Below, piece after piece: positions 48,305 through 58,021 of a DNA stretch of 64,000 nucleotides. The stretch is from Parabacteroides sp. An277 (GTDB lineage Bacteria; Bacteroidota; Bacteroidia; Bacteroidales; Tannerellaceae), in NCBI RefSeq assembly GCF_002159645.1, contig NZ_NFJB01000001.1, positions 146,828 to 210,827 on the forward strand, in the 5' to 3' direction. Position numbers and translations under genes: made by a program. How positions within the stretch are numbered: the first letter of the stretch is position 1; the number at the start of each line of letters is the position of its first letter. The notes under the pieces are model-generated. The model was not told the DNA's origin, ran no database searches, and worked only from the letters and a program-made list of their open reading frames with translations.

Positions 48305-49258
48305 ATGAAGAATCGAATTTGCCAATTATTGGGCATTCAATATCCTATCATAGCTGGAGGCATGGTGTGGTGCAGCGGATGGCGATTGGCTTCAGCCGTG
48401 AGCCATGCCGGCGGATTGGGATTGATAGGAGCTGGTTCGATGCATCCGGACGTCCTTCGTGAGCATATTCGGAAATGCAAATCGTTTACCGATAAACCTT
48501 TTGGAGTGAACGTCCCGCTCATGTATCCGGAGATAGAAAAGGTGATGGATATCCTGATGGAAGAAGAGGTGAAGATAGTCTTCACCTCTGCTGGGAATCC
48601 GAAAACATGGACTCCTCGGTTGAAAGAGCAGGGCATGAGGGTTGTACATGTGGTGAGTAGTTCGAAGTTCGCCCAGAAATGTGAAGAAGCGGGTGTAGAT
48701 GCCATCGTGGCTGAAGGATTCGAGGCGGGAGGTCATAATGGAAGGGAGGAGACTACCACAATGTGCCTCGTTCCCCATGTCCGCCGGGTTACCTCTTTGC
48801 CCTTGATAGCAGCGGGAGGCATCGGTACGGGCGCTGGTATATTGGCGGCCTTTGCCTTAGGAGCAGAGGGTGTCCAAATCGGTACTCGCTTTGCCTTGAC
48901 GAAGGAAAGTTCCGCTCATGAAGCCTTCAAGCAATGGTGTCTCTCGTTGAGTGAGGGCGATACGAAATTGCTTTTGAAGAAACTCTCTCCCACGCGTTTG
49001 GTAAAAGGGGTATTTGCCTCCGAGGTGGAAGAAGCCGAAGCCCGGGGAGCTTCCGTCGAAGAGCTTCGCATGCTTTTAGGCAAAGGACGGGCGAAAAAGG
49101 GTATCTTTGAAGGAAACTTGGAAGAAGGTGAATTGGAAATAGGGCAAATTGCCTCTCTCTTCTGCGAAGAGCAATCCGTCGAAGAGGTGATGCGCGAACT
49201 TATATCCGATTTCAACACAGGTATCGAACGAATGGCAAATGGCATGACATGGAAATAA
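48305..49258 (+). CDS. Nitronate monooxygenase / FabK-like flavoprotein
   Basis: 317 residues of the FMN TIM-barrel 2-nitropropane dioxygenase family: RICQLLGIQYPIIAGGMVWCSGWRLASAVSHAGGLGLIGAG, PFGVNVPL, VVSSSKFAQKCEEAGVDAIVAEGFEAGGHNG (the H of AGGH being catalytic in NMO) and LIAAGGIGTGAGILAAFALGAEGVQIGTRF. NMO and enoyl-ACP reductase FabK are hard to separate by eye. The start at 48305 follows the GH20 stop; an in-frame ATG at 48182 lies within GH20. It overlaps the dipeptidase gene by ten bases. Confidence 0.85.
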   Translation: MKNRICQLLGIQYPIIAGGMVWCSGWRLASAVSHAGGLGLIGAGSMHPDVLREHIRKCKSFTDKPFGVNVPLMYPEIEKVMDILMEEEVKIVFTSAGNPKTWTPRLKEQGMRVVHVVSSSKFAQKCEEAGVDAIVAEGFEAGGHNGREETTTMCLVPHVRRVTSLPLIAAGGIGTGAGILAAFALGAEGVQIGTRFALTKESSAHEAFKQWCLSLSEGDTKLLLKKLSPTRLVKGVFASEVEEAEARGASVEELRMLLGKGRAKKGIFEGNLEEGELEIGQIASLFCEEQSVEEVMRELISDFNTGIERMANGMTWK

Positions 49259-50604
49259 AAGAGTATATTGAAGCGAACAAGGAGCGCTTCTTGGACGAAC
49301 TTTTCTCCTTGATACGCATCCCTTCTATTAGTGCGAAGGGAGAGCATAAGTCGGATATGAGGGCATGTGCCGAGCGTTGGACGGAACTTTTGCGTTCTTC
49401 CGGGGCGGATAAAGCCGAAGTAATCCCTACCGAAGGTAATCCGGTGGTATATGCTGAGAAAATGATCAATACGAATTATCCGACGGTTTTGGTATATGCC
49501 CACTATGATGTAATGCCGGCCGAACCACTCGAATTATGGAAGAGCCAGCCCTTCGAGCCGGAAATACGCGAGGGACGTATCTATGCCCGTGGTGCAGATG
49601 ATGACAAAGGACAGAGCATGATGCAGGTGAAAGGCTTCGAAACCGCCCTTCGTGAGGGATTTTTGCATTGCAATGTCAAGTTTATCTTCGAGGGAGAAGA
49701 AGAAATCGGTTCGCCCAGCTTGGAGACCTTTTGTAAGGAACATAGGGATTTGTTAAAGGCGGATGTTATCTTGGTGTCGGATACGAGCATGGTGAGTGCC
49801 GAAACTCCTTCGCTTACCACCGGATTACGTGGTTTGGCATATTGGGAGATAGAAGTGACGGGACCGAACCGTGACCTCCATTCGGGACACTTCGGAGGAG
49901 CGGTAGCCAATCCTATCAACGTGTTGTGTAAGCTTATAGCCGATATAACCAATGCCGATGGGCGTATTACGATTCCCCATTTTTACGACGATGTAGAGGA
50001 ACTATCCGATGAGGAGCGTGAAATGATTGCCCAAGTTCCCTTTGATGAAACGAAATACAAAGAGGCCATCGGTGTGAAAGCTTTGTTTGGAGAAAAGGGC
50101 TATGCGACGTTGGAGCGTAATAGTTGCCGACCTTCGTTCGATGTGTGTGGTATTTGGGGTGGCTATACGGGCGAAGGAAGTAAGACGGTACTTCCCTCGA
50201 AGGCATACGCCAAAGTATCGTGCCGTTTGGTGCCCCATCAAAAACACGAGGAGATTTCGCGTCTTTTCATCGATTATATAACTAAGGTAGCGCCCGAATA
50301 TGTTCATGTTGAGGTGACTCCTATGCACGGAGGCGAGGGATATGTATGCCCTATTAATCACCCCGCTTACCGGGCCGCCGAACGGGCGGTAGGCATCGCT
50401 TTCGGACGGAAGCCCTTAGCCGTACGCCGGGGAGGGAGTATTCCTATCGTCTCTACCTTCGAGCAGGTGCTGGGTATCAAGACTATCCTCATGGGATTTG
50501 GCTTAGAGCAGAACGCCATCCATTCTCCGAACGAAAGTTGTCGGCTGGATTATTTTTATCGAGGTATCGAGGCTGTAGCGGAATTTTACCGGGAATTTAA
50601 ATGA
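49249..50604 (+). CDS. M20 family dipeptidase/aminoacylase
   Basis: 451 residues. Zinc-peptidase marks: VLVYAHYDVMPAEPLELW (first His and the following Asp), RGADDDKGQ (bridging Asp), IFEGEEEIGSPS (general base Glu and a metal Glu), VSDTSM, and a C-terminal His in AIHSPNES. The dimerisation lid starts near LRGLAYWEIEVTGPNRDLHSG. It resembles the DapE/carnosinase-like dipeptidases common in Bacteroidetes. Cytosolic. The ATG overlaps the previous gene; a strong terminator follows. Confidence 0.9.
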   Translation: MEIKEYIEANKERFLDELFSLIRIPSISAKGEHKSDMRACAERWTELLRSSGADKAEVIPTEGNPVVYAEKMINTNYPTVLVYAHYDVMPAEPLELWKSQPFEPEIREGRIYARGADDDKGQSMMQVKGFETALREGFLHCNVKFIFEGEEEIGSPSLETFCKEHRDLLKADVILVSDTSMVSAETPSLTTGLRGLAYWEIEVTGPNRDLHSGHFGGAVANPINVLCKLIADITNADGRITIPHFYDDVEELSDEEREMIAQVPFDETKYKEAIGVKALFGEKGYATLERNSCRPSFDVCGIWGGYTGEGSKTVLPSKAYAKVSCRLVPHQKHEEISRLFIDYITKVAPEYVHVEVTPMHGGEGYVCPINHPAYRAAERAVGIAFGRKPLAVRRGGSIPIVSTFEQVLGIKTILMGFGLEQNAIHSPNESCRLDYFYRGIEAVAEFYREFK

Positions 50605-50610
50605 AAAATA

Positions 50611-50665
50611 AAGGCATAACCTCTGGAAATTATAGTTATAACCGAGAGGGTTTATGCCTTATTTT
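50611..50665 (+). terminator. Terminator of the NMO-dipeptidase unit
   Basis: AAGGCATAACCTCT (50611-50624) pairs with AGAGGGTTTATGCCTT (50645-50660), then ATTTT. Confidence 0.8.
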
Positions 50666-50718
50666 CCCTTTATGAAAAGGGCGATAAAACGATAGGAAAA
50701 ATAAAATGTAAGAAATAG

Positions 50719-50748
50719 TTTGCAAATAGGATATTTATTGTAACTTTG
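50719..50748 (+). promoter_or_regulatory. his operon promoter
   Basis: TTTG (50719-50722), 18 bases, TAACTTTG (50741-50748), just ahead of the leader peptide. Confidence 0.7.
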
Positions 50749-50773
50749 CCACGGTAAAAATGAAATATTTGAA

Positions 50774-50821
50774 ATGCAGCAGTTCCTTTTACATAGCCAT
50801 CATCATCACAACGGGCGATAG
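50774..50821 (+). CDS. hisL: Histidine operon leader peptide (5 His in 15 residues)
   Basis: ATG at 50774 encodes MQQFLLHSHHHHNGR followed by TAG at 50819-50821. Five of fifteen codons are His (positions 7 and 9-12). It begins about 20 bases after the probable transcription start and lies 117 bases before hisG, with a terminator-like hairpin between. This is the classical attenuator layout: ribosomes stall at the His codons when charged tRNA(His) is scarce. It overlaps a longer open frame (from 50760) in another phase, which is why it is easily missed. Confidence 0.82.
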   Translation: MQQFLLHSHHHHNGR

Positions 50822-50870
50822 TTCGGTGAGCTTGCATGTTATGCAAAAGGATGAAAAGAAAAATAGGATA

Positions 50871-50910
50871 GAAGCTTGCCGGATAGATTCCGACAGGCTT
50901 CCGTCATTTT
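50871..50910 (+). terminator. his attenuator hairpin
   Basis: GAAGCTTGCCGGA (50871-50883) pairs with TTCCGACAGGCTTC (50888-50901), 12 of 13 positions, followed by CGTCATTTT. Upstream, TTGCAT/ATGCAA forms a small stem (around 50832-50845) and GAGCTT can pair with the AAGCTT of the terminator arm, a possible antiterminator. Confidence 0.68.
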
Positions 50911-50938
50911 AAAGCGAATCAAAATAAATAAAAACAAT

Positions 50939-51790
50939 ATGTTACGAATAGCAGTACAATCAAAAGGACGTCTGTATGACGAGACGATGCAATTGCTGGA
51001 AGAGGCAGGTATCAAGTTGAATCGGGGAAAACGCATCCTGCTACTTTCCGCGAAAGATTTCCCAGTAGAAGTCTTGTTCTTGCGTGATGACGATATTCCG
51101 CAATCCGTGGCGAATGGTGTGGCGGACGTAGGTATCGTGGGTGAAAACGAATACGTGGAGAAGGGGGAAGAGGCTTTGTTAGTGAAGCGTTTAGGATTTA
51201 GTAAATGCCGCCTTTCGTTGGCAATACCTAAAGAAGAAGCGTACGAAGATGTCCGTTGGTTTGAAGGTAAAACGATTGCCACCTCTTATCCGGAGATATT
51301 GAAGAAATACTTGGCGGAGAAAGGCGTAAAAGCCGATTTGCACGTCATTACGGGTTCTGTAGAGATTGCACCGGGTATCGGGTTGGCCGATGCGATATTC
51401 GACATTGTAAGCTCTGGGAGCACTCTAGTGAGCAATCAGTTGAAGGAGGTGGAAATTGTGATGCAAAGCGAGGCATTGTTGATAGCCCACCCAGGATTAC
51501 CTGAAGAAAAGAAGGCTATCCTTCAGGAACTCCTTTTCCGCTTCGAAGCCATTCAGATGGCCGAAGGGAAAAAGTACGTCCTCTTGAATGCTCCGGAAGA
51601 CAAATTAAATGAAATCATTGAAGTGTTACCCGGCATGAAGAGTCCGACCATTACGCCCTTAGCCAATGGAAAATGGGTATCGGTACAATCGGTCATTGCT
51701 GAAAAGCATTTCTGGGAGATTATCGGGAAGTTGAAATCCCTCGGGGCGGAAGGCATTTTGGTATTGCCTATTGAAAAAATGATTCTTTAA
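50939..51790 (+). CDS. hisG: ATP phosphoribosyltransferase (long form)
   Basis: 283 residues. LRIAVQSKGRLYDETMQLLEEAGI opens the catalytic domain; the PRPP-binding loop is DAIFDIVSSGSTL; the C-terminal 80 residues (VLLNAPEDKLNEIIEVLPGMKSPTITPL) form the ferredoxin-like histidine-sensing domain of the long, HisZ-independent type. It makes phosphoribosyl-ATP, the first step of histidine synthesis. So histidine likely controls this operon twice: by feedback here and by the leader peptide. ATG at 50939. Confidence 0.96.
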   Translation: MLRIAVQSKGRLYDETMQLLEEAGIKLNRGKRILLLSAKDFPVEVLFLRDDDIPQSVANGVADVGIVGENEYVEKGEEALLVKRLGFSKCRLSLAIPKEEAYEDVRWFEGKTIATSYPEILKKYLAEKGVKADLHVITGSVEIAPGIGLADAIFDIVSSGSTLVSNQLKEVEIVMQSEALLIAHPGLPEEKKAILQELLFRFEAIQMAEGKKYVLLNAPEDKLNEIIEVLPGMKSPTITPLANGKWVSVQSVIAEKHFWEIIGKLKSLGAEGILVLPIEKMIL

Positions 51791-51802
51791 AAAACAGAAC
51801 GT

Positions 51803-53104
51803 ATGGAAATTGTAAAATATCCGGAAAGGAAAGATTGGAAAGCGTTGACGAAACGCGCAACATTAGACGTGACGGCCCTCTTTGATACCGTTCGGCGCGT
51901 ACTGGACGATGTCCGTACGGAGGGTGATGTGGCTCTTCGTCGATACGAGAAGCAATTCGACAAGGTGGATTTAAAGGACTTGCGCGTCTATCCGGAAGAA
52001 ATCCAAGAGGCGCATGCCTTGGTTCCGGACGAGTTAAAGCATGCCATTCTCCAAGCCAAGCAACATATCGAGACATTCCATGCCGCCCAACGTTTCGAGG
52101 GGCAGAAGGTACAAACCGCTCCGGGCGTTATGTGTTGGCAAAAGGCGGTACCCATCGAAAAAGTAGGGTTGTATGTCCCTGGGGGAACGGCCCCGTTATT
52201 CTCTACCGTTCTCATGCTGGCAGTGCCGGCACGGATTGCGGGATGCCGGGAGATAGTCCTCTGTACACCCCCGAATGCGGAAGGGAAAATCCATCCCGCC
52301 ATCCTTTATGCGGCTGATGTGGCGGGAGTCAGTTGCATAGGCAAGGTGGGGGGAAGCCAAGCGATAGCGGCTATGGCCTACGGGACGGAATCCATCCCGA
52401 AGGTGTATAAGATATTTGGCCCTGGGAATCAATATGTGACCGCCGCCAAGCAATGGGTAAGCCTCCGGGAAGCGGCTATTGATATGCCGGCTGGTCCCTC
52501 GGAGGTGGAGGTCATTGCCGATGGAAACGCTCGTCCGGAATTTATAGCCGCTGATTTTCTTTCGCAAGCTGAGCATGGGGTGGATAGCCAAGCTTTGCTC
52601 CTTACTACGGACGAGCATTTGGTATCTCCCGTCGTAGAGGCCATCCAAAAACAACTCGAAGTGCTCCCCCGACGGGAAATTACCGCGAAGGCATTGGAAC
52701 ATAGCCGTATTATCGTTTTGAAAGATTGGGAGGAGATCGTCGACTTCACCAACCTCTATGCTCCGGAACATTTGATTATCCAAACCGATAATTATTCCTA
52801 TCTGGCCGAACAGGTGCAAAACGCAGGGAGCGTATTTATGGGCCCTTATACGCCGGAGAGCGCAGGGGATTATGCCTCTGGGACGAACCATACGCTCCCG
52901 ACAAACGGATATGCCCATGCATATAGTGGTGTGAACCTCGATAGCTTTATCAAGAAGATGACTTTCCAAGAGATTACGCCCGATGGAATCGCCCATTTGG
53001 GGGATACCATCCGCACGATGGCTGCCCACGAACATTTGGAGGCGCACCGGAATGCTGTGAGCGTCCGTCTGGAGTCGCTGGATAAAACCAGGGGGGATAG
53101 ATAG
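51803..53104 (+). CDS. hisD: Histidinol dehydrogenase
   Basis: 433 residues; oxidises histidinol to histidine in two NAD-dependent steps. Marks: VPIEKVGLYVPGGTAPLFSTVLMLAVPARIAGC, GPGNQYVTAAKQ, DMPAGPSEVEVIAD, LSQAEHGVDSQ (zinc Gln/His) and YAPEHL. It starts 12 bases after hisG. The gap to hisC is 103 bases and carries a stem-loop. Confidence 0.96.
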   Translation: MEIVKYPERKDWKALTKRATLDVTALFDTVRRVLDDVRTEGDVALRRYEKQFDKVDLKDLRVYPEEIQEAHALVPDELKHAILQAKQHIETFHAAQRFEGQKVQTAPGVMCWQKAVPIEKVGLYVPGGTAPLFSTVLMLAVPARIAGCREIVLCTPPNAEGKIHPAILYAADVAGVSCIGKVGGSQAIAAMAYGTESIPKVYKIFGPGNQYVTAAKQWVSLREAAIDMPAGPSEVEVIADGNARPEFIAADFLSQAEHGVDSQALLLTTDEHLVSPVVEAIQKQLEVLPRREITAKALEHSRIIVLKDWEEIVDFTNLYAPEHLIIQTDNYSYLAEQVQNAGSVFMGPYTPESAGDYASGTNHTLPTNGYAHAYSGVNLDSFIKKMTFQEITPDGIAHLGDTIRTMAAHEHLEAHRNAVSVRLESLDKTRGDR

Positions 53105-53125
53105 GTATTCCCGTCTCCCAATGGG

Positions 53126-53161
53126 TTTTAGGATAACCGGATAGGTGTTCTTGTCCTAAAA
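53126..53161 (+). repeat. Stem-loop between hisD and hisC
   Basis: TTTTAGGA (53126-53133) and TCCTAAAA (53154-53161). GATAGGT followed by (A/G)TTC occurs twice about 40 bases apart here, suggesting a decayed duplication. Possibly an mRNA processing or stability site. Confidence 0.45.
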
Positions 53162-53207
53162 GGGATTTCGGAAGGAAAATAGATAGATATTTAGAAATAA
53201 AAAACGT

Positions 53208-54254
53208 ATGAATATAGAAAAGAAATTTGACATAAGTGCGTGGGCGAGGCCGAATATCCGGGAGATGAAACCCTATTCGTCTGCACGGGATGAGTTTCAT
53301 GGAAGCGCATCAGTATTCTTGGATGCCAACGAGAATCCTTATAACGCGCCCTACAATCGCTATCCCGACCCCATGCAATGGCGCTTGAAAGAGAAGGTAG
53401 CCGAGGTGAAGGGCGTCTCCAAAGAGTGCATTTTATTGGGAAATGGGAGCGACGAACCGATTGATTTGATTATGCGAGCCTTTTGCGAACCGGGGCGGGA
53501 TTCGATTTTGACGCTCGATCCTACGTATGGCATGTACGAGGTGGCGGCTTCCATCAACCAGGTGGCGTGCCGGAAGGTCCGTTTGACACCTGATTTTCAA
53601 ATCGACCTACCCGCTTTGATGAACGCTATTGATGGGACGGTCAGGGCGATTTACCTCTGTTCACCCAACAATCCGACGGGAAATAGCTTGGATCGGGAAT
53701 CCATGGATTATGTACTGGAACATTACGAGGGTATAGTTGTAATAGACGAAGCCTATATCGATTTCTCCACCCGGTCATCATTTACCCAAGTGTTGGGCAA
53801 GTACCCGAACTTGGTGGTACTCCAGACATTGTCGAAGGCGTGGGGAGCGGCTGGGATTCGCCTGGGAATGGCTTTTGCCTCGCCCGAAATAATTGCCTTG
53901 CTCAATAAGATAAAATATCCGTACAACGTTAACCAATTGACGCAAGAGAAGGCATTCGAGCTATTGGAAAACCAGGCGCAAATGCAAGCTCAATTGGCAC
54001 AAATCCTCTTCGAGAGGGCACGTTTGCAAAAGGAGTTAACCTCCTTGCCTTTAGTGCGAAAAATATATCCGACGGATGCAAACTTCATCTTAGTCGATGT
54101 GGGTGATGCAGATTACATCTACCAAAAGCTGGTGGAACGGGGTATTATCGTTCGAAACCGAAACCGGGTGACGCTTTGTGTGGGATGTTTACGGATTACG
54201 GTCGGGACGAAGGAGGAGAATGATGCCTTGTTGAATGCCTTAAAAACGATTTGA
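53208..54254 (+). CDS. hisC: Histidinol-phosphate aminotransferase
   Basis: 348 residues of the PLP fold-type I class: [18 protein letters not shown] at the N-terminus, [37 protein letters not shown], the PLP lysine in [16 protein letters not shown] and a C-terminal Arg in CLRITVGT. It converts imidazole-acetol phosphate to histidinol phosphate. hisB follows after one base. Confidence 0.96.
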   Translation: MNIEKKFDISAWARPNIREMKPYSSARDEFHGSASVFLDANENPYNAPYNRYPDPMQWRLKEKVAEVKGVSKECILLGNGSDEPIDLIMRAFCEPGRDSILTLDPTYGMYEVAASINQVACRKVRLTPDFQIDLPALMNAIDGTVRAIYLCSPNNPTGNSLDRESMDYVLEHYEGIVVIDEAYIDFSTRSSFTQVLGKYPNLVVLQTLSKAWGAAGIRLGMAFASPEIIALLNKIKYPYNVNQLTQEKAFELLENQAQMQAQLAQILFERARLQKELTSLPLVRKIYPTDANFILVDVGDADYIYQKLVERGIIVRNRNRVTLCVGCLRITVGTKEENDALLNALKTI

Positions 54255-54255
54255 G

Positions 54256-55374
54256 ATGAAGAAACGCGTGTTATTTATCGACCGAGACGGGACGCTTATC
54301 CAAGAGCCTCCTGTAGATTACCAGGTAGATAGCTTGGAGAAGCTGGAATTCTATCCGAAGGTCATCCGGAGCCTCTATTTCATCCGGAAGCATTTGGATT
54401 TCGAATTCGTGATGGTCTCGAACCAAGATGGACTGGGAACGCCTTCCTTCCCGGAAGAAACCTTCTGGCCGGCGCACGAGAAAATGTTGAAGACCTTGGA
54501 AGGAGAGGGGATTACGTTTGATGCCATCCACATTGATTCCTCTTTTCCCGAAGATAATTCCCCGAACCGCAAGCCGCGGACAGGCATGTTGGGACGGTAC
54601 TTCTCGGACGAGTACGACTTGGCCAATAGCTATGTGATAGGAGATAGGGAGACGGACATGGAGCTTGCCTGCAATCTAGGTGCAAAGGGCATTTGGCTTC
54701 ATGAGGCAGAGGAAGGAAATGCATGGGATTTATCCTATCCGCCCGTGTTTGTATCGCCCGATTGGGATCGTATCGCGGAGTATCTCTTTGCAGGAGAACG
54801 ACATGCCGAAGTACAACGTACGACAAAAGAGACGGATATTTATGTTTCCTTGAATCTCGACGGAAGCGGACGGACGCAAATCGACACGGGACTTGGATTT
54901 TTCAACCACATGTTGGAGCAAATCGGAAAACATGCAGGTATTGACTTGATTATAAAGGCGAAGGGAGACCTTGAAGTAGATGAGCACCATACAATAGAGG
55001 ACACCGGTCTGGCACTCGGCGAAGCCTTGGCTCGTGCATTGGGCGACAAACGGGGCATTGAGCGATATGGCTATACGCTCCCGATGGACGATTGCTTATG
55101 TGGCGTGGCGCTGGACTTCGGAGGCCGTCCTTGGCTTGTGTGGGATGCCGACTTTCGCCGGGAGAAGATAGGAGACATGCCGACCGAGATGTTCCCCCAT
55201 TTCTTTAAGAGCCTGAGTGATTCGGCTCGGATGAACCTGAACATCAAAGCAGAAGGGGAAAATGAACATCATAAAATCGAGGGTATCTTCAAGGCATTCG
55301 CCCGCTCGGTGCGGATGGCTATCCGGCGCGATATATATCATTATAATCTTCCCAGTACGAAAGGAATCATTTAA
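54256..55374 (+). CDS. hisB: Bifunctional histidinol-phosphatase / imidazoleglycerol-phosphate dehydratase
   Basis: 372 residues. The N-terminal HAD phosphatase (residues 1-170) has FIDRDGTL and [12 protein letters not shown], with a zinc-binding loop of the HisB-N type. The C-terminal IGPD domain (175-372) has [34 protein letters not shown] and [16 protein letters not shown], the His/Glu manganese ligands. It catalyses steps 7 and 9. hisH, hisA, hisF, hisI are not in the window, so the his pathway is split in this genome. Confidence 0.96.
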   Translation: MKKRVLFIDRDGTLIQEPPVDYQVDSLEKLEFYPKVIRSLYFIRKHLDFEFVMVSNQDGLGTPSFPEETFWPAHEKMLKTLEGEGITFDAIHIDSSFPEDNSPNRKPRTGMLGRYFSDEYDLANSYVIGDRETDMELACNLGAKGIWLHEAEEGNAWDLSYPPVFVSPDWDRIAEYLFAGERHAEVQRTTKETDIYVSLNLDGSGRTQIDTGLGFFNHMLEQIGKHAGIDLIIKAKGDLEVDEHHTIEDTGLALGEALARALGDKRGIERYGYTLPMDDCLCGVALDFGGRPWLVWDADFRREKIGDMPTEMFPHFFKSLSDSARMNLNIKAEGENEHHKIEGIFKAFARSVRMAIRRDIYHYNLPSTKGII

Positions 55375-55398
55375 AAAACAAAAGAAGGAGAAATAACA

Positions 55399-56052
55399 AT
55401 GGAAATAGTGCAATTTTTGATAGATTTTATCTTGCATATCGACCAGCACATGATCGAAATCGTCCAGAATTACCATACTTGGACGTATGCAATCTTGTTC
55501 CTTATCATTTTTTGCGAGACGGGATTGGTGGTTACCCCCTTCTTGCCGGGCGATTCGCTTCTCTTCGTAGCAGGTGCGATATCTGCTTTACCTGGCATCC
55601 CACTCAACGTGCACCTCTTGGCCTTGGTGGTGTTCATAGCGGCCGTAGCGGGGGATTCAAGTAATTACGAGATAGGGCACTTCTTTGGAAAAAAGCTATT
55701 TAGTAATCCGAATTCGAAAATCTTCAAGCAAAGCTATATCGACAAGACGCACGAATTTTACAAGAAGTACGGAGGGAAAACCATTATCATCGCCCGCTTC
55801 GTACCCATTGTGCGGACATTTGCGCCTTTTGTGGCGGGCATGGGAAAGATGCATTATTATTACTTTTTCATGTATAACGTGGTAGGTGGAGCGCTTTGGG
55901 TGGCTTTGTTCTGTTATATGGGATATTTCTTTGGAGACCTACCTTTTGTACAAAAGAATTTGAAATTACTCCTCGTGGCAATCATCGTGATATCCATATT
56001 ACCGGCCGTTATCGAGAGCGTACGTATGAAAATGAAAAGTAAAAGAGCATGA
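55399..56052 (+). CDS. DedA family membrane protein
   Basis: 217 residues with five or six membrane helices. The DedA signature is present: [40 protein letters not shown], and [32 protein letters not shown] with the conserved Arg pair, then [17 protein letters not shown]. DedA/SNARE-associated proteins are linked to lipid carrier (undecaprenyl phosphate, PE) recycling and need the proton motive force. It lies 24 bases after hisB and may be co-transcribed; a four-base overlap couples the next gene. Confidence 0.9.
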   Translation: MEIVQFLIDFILHIDQHMIEIVQNYHTWTYAILFLIIFCETGLVVTPFLPGDSLLFVAGAISALPGIPLNVHLLALVVFIAAVAGDSSNYEIGHFFGKKLFSNPNSKIFKQSYIDKTHEFYKKYGGKTIIIARFVPIVRTFAPFVAGMGKMHYYYFFMYNVVGGALWVALFCYMGYFFGDLPFVQKNLKLLLVAIIVISILPAVIESVRMKMKSKRA

Positions 56053-56453
56053 AAAAGAAAACGATAATAGGCATAGGCGTGTGGGCGTGCGTGTCCCTTT
56101 TGGGAGGATGCGATAAGATGACGACCGACCTCGAAGGTCAATGGCAATTGAACACGATTGAGGCGGAAGGGGAGGTCCAGCAAGTTGACACGGTTTGGTA
56201 TAACTTCCAGACTTCCCTCTTTCGATATCAGATATATGCTCCACAAACGGATACCTGGGCGATGGCGTATGGCTATAATACGTATGAAGGGGAAAGACTC
56301 TCGCTCCGTTTGTTCATCGACGATTCGAATCCGGATTTCCTCGGACGGACCGATTGGGAGGCCGATACGCGCGATTTCATCGTGGAAGAGGTAGGTGGAA
56401 AACGGATGGTCCTCCGTTCAGAGGGAAAGACGTACACCTTCACCAAATATTGA
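56049..56453 (+). CDS. Lipocalin-like lipoprotein (DUF4847-like)
   Basis: 134 residues. Lipobox SLLGGC, then [38 protein letters not shown], a run of strands consistent with a small lipocalin-like barrel, ending GKTYTFTKY. Bacteroidetes have many such lipoproteins with unknown ligands. The start overlaps the DedA stop by four bases. Confidence 0.75.
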   Translation: MKKKTIIGIGVWACVSLLGGCDKMTTDLEGQWQLNTIEAEGEVQQVDTVWYNFQTSLFRYQIYAPQTDTWAMAYGYNTYEGERLSLRLFIDDSNPDFLGRTDWEADTRDFIVEEVGGKRMVLRSEGKTYTFTKY

Positions 56454-56612
56454 ATAAATACCGATGGATATGCGTAAATAGGGTCATATTCATCGACAAA
56501 TATAAGCATAAACGAAACTAAACATAGGCATAAAAAAGCCGAACGAAAAGAATTAAAGAATTTTTTCAGTAATTATTTGAGGGAAATCTGCCCGAAAACA
56601 TGAAAAAATCCT

Positions 56613-56620
56613 TACTTTTG
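56613..56620 (+). promoter_or_regulatory. Candidate -7 element of the nqr operon
   Basis: TACTTTTG, 34 bases before the nqrA ATG at 56654. It argues against an in-frame ATG at 56600. No clear upstream TTTG. Confidence 0.55.
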
Positions 56621-56653
56621 CGGAAAATTACATTAAACAATTTTAGTGATATC

Positions 56654-58000
56654 ATGGCAAATGTGATTACGATTAAAAAGGGTTTAGACATTAATCTGAA
56701 GGGGAAGGCTCCCGAAGTGATGCTAAATGGCGGAAAAAGCGCGACATACGCGATTGTTCCGGACTATTTTGATGGCATTACTCCTAAGGTAGTTGTTCGT
56801 CCGGGGGATAAAGTCAAAGCCGGTTCTGCATTGATGATAGACAAGAACCGCCCCGAAATCAAGTTCGTTTCACCCGTAAGTGGTGAAGTCATTGCCGTTA
56901 ATCGTGGAGAAAAGCGCAAGGTCTTGAGCATTGTGGTGAAGCCCGACGCGCAAATCGAATACGAAGATTTCGGCAAGAAGAATGTATCCTCGTTAAGCGC
57001 CGAGGAGGTGAAGAGTGCATTGTTGGATGCAGGTATGTGGCCGTTTATCAAACAACGCCCGTACGATATCGTGGCATCCCCAGCGGATACCCCGCGCGAT
57101 ATCTTCGTTACGGCATTCGATTCCGCTCCGTTGGCACCGAACTTCGATTTCCTGGTAAAGGGTCAAGAAGCTGATTTGCAAGCCGGATTAGACGCTTTAG
57201 CAAAACTAACTAATGGTAAAGTGTATATGGGTGTAAAGAAAGGTTCGTCCGTCAAGGTGAACGGTATGGAAATGGTCGAATTTGAAGGGCCTCATCCAGC
57301 TGGAAACGTAGGCGTACAAATCAACCACATCAAGCCGGTAAACAAGGGTGAAACCGTATGGACGGTTCATGCGACGGATGTAATCCTGATGGGACGCGTA
57401 TTCAACAAAGGTGTGGCCGATTTTACACGTCTGGTGGCTATTACCGGTTCAGAAACAACTGAACAAGGATATGTGAAGACGTTAGCCGGGTGTACCATCG
57501 AAAGCTTGCTTGGCGGAAAAGTCAAGGCAGGCGAACATCTCCGCCTGATTAGCGGGAATGTATTGACAGGACGTAAGGTAAGCATGGAAGATTACTTGGG
57601 AGCATACGATTGCCAAGTAACGGTTATCCCAGAGGGGGACGATGTGAATGAGTTCCTTGGATGGGGGCTTCCCGGTTTTGGCAAATATAGCGTAAGCCAT
57701 TCCTATCCGATGTGGCTCACGGGGCGTAGTAAGGAATATACGTTGGATGCCCGTATCAAGGGTGGAAAACGTGCCATGATCATGTCGAATGAATATGACA
57801 AGGTATTCCCCATGGACATCATGCCAGAATATTTGCTGAAGGCCATCATTGCCTTCGATATTGACAAGATGGAAAACTTGGGCATCTACGAGGTAGCTCC
57901 AGAAGATTTCGCCTTGTGCGAGTTTGTGGATACGTCGAAGATTGAATTGCAAGATATCGTACGCAACGGTTTGAACTTGTTGTATAAGGAAATGAATTAA
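56654..58000 (+). CDS. nqrA: Na+-translocating NADH:quinone reductase subunit A
   Basis: 448 residues. The start MANVITIKKGLDINLKGKAPE is typical of NqrA; biotinyl/RnfC-like N-terminal part (KVVVRPGDKVKAGSALMIDK, FVSPVSGEVIAVNRGEKRKV), then GPHPAGNVGVQINHI and the C-terminal region MFPLD-like (KVFPMDIMPEYLLKAI). It forms the cytosolic quinone-binding part of the complex. It leads an uninterrupted nqrA-F operon with short gaps. Confidence 0.96.
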   Translation: MANVITIKKGLDINLKGKAPEVMLNGGKSATYAIVPDYFDGITPKVVVRPGDKVKAGSALMIDKNRPEIKFVSPVSGEVIAVNRGEKRKVLSIVVKPDAQIEYEDFGKKNVSSLSAEEVKSALLDAGMWPFIKQRPYDIVASPADTPRDIFVTAFDSAPLAPNFDFLVKGQEADLQAGLDALAKLTNGKVYMGVKKGSSVKVNGMEMVEFEGPHPAGNVGVQINHIKPVNKGETVWTVHATDVILMGRVFNKGVADFTRLVAITGSETTEQGYVKTLAGCTIESLLGGKVKAGEHLRLISGNVLTGRKVSMEDYLGAYDCQVTVIPEGDDVNEFLGWGLPGFGKYSVSHSYPMWLTGRSKEYTLDARIKGGKRAMIMSNEYDKVFPMDIMPEYLLKAIIAFDIDKMENLGIYEVAPEDFALCEFVDTSKIELQDIVRNGLNLLYKEMN

Positions 58001-58021
58001 TAACATTAAAATCATAAAACA

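Noticed and set aside
50760..50912. 50-codon frame (MKYLKCSSSFYIAIIITTG...) overlapping the his leader
   Set aside because: It runs through the attenuator hairpin and has no protein-like pattern; the 15-codon frame with five His codons in another phase explains the region better.
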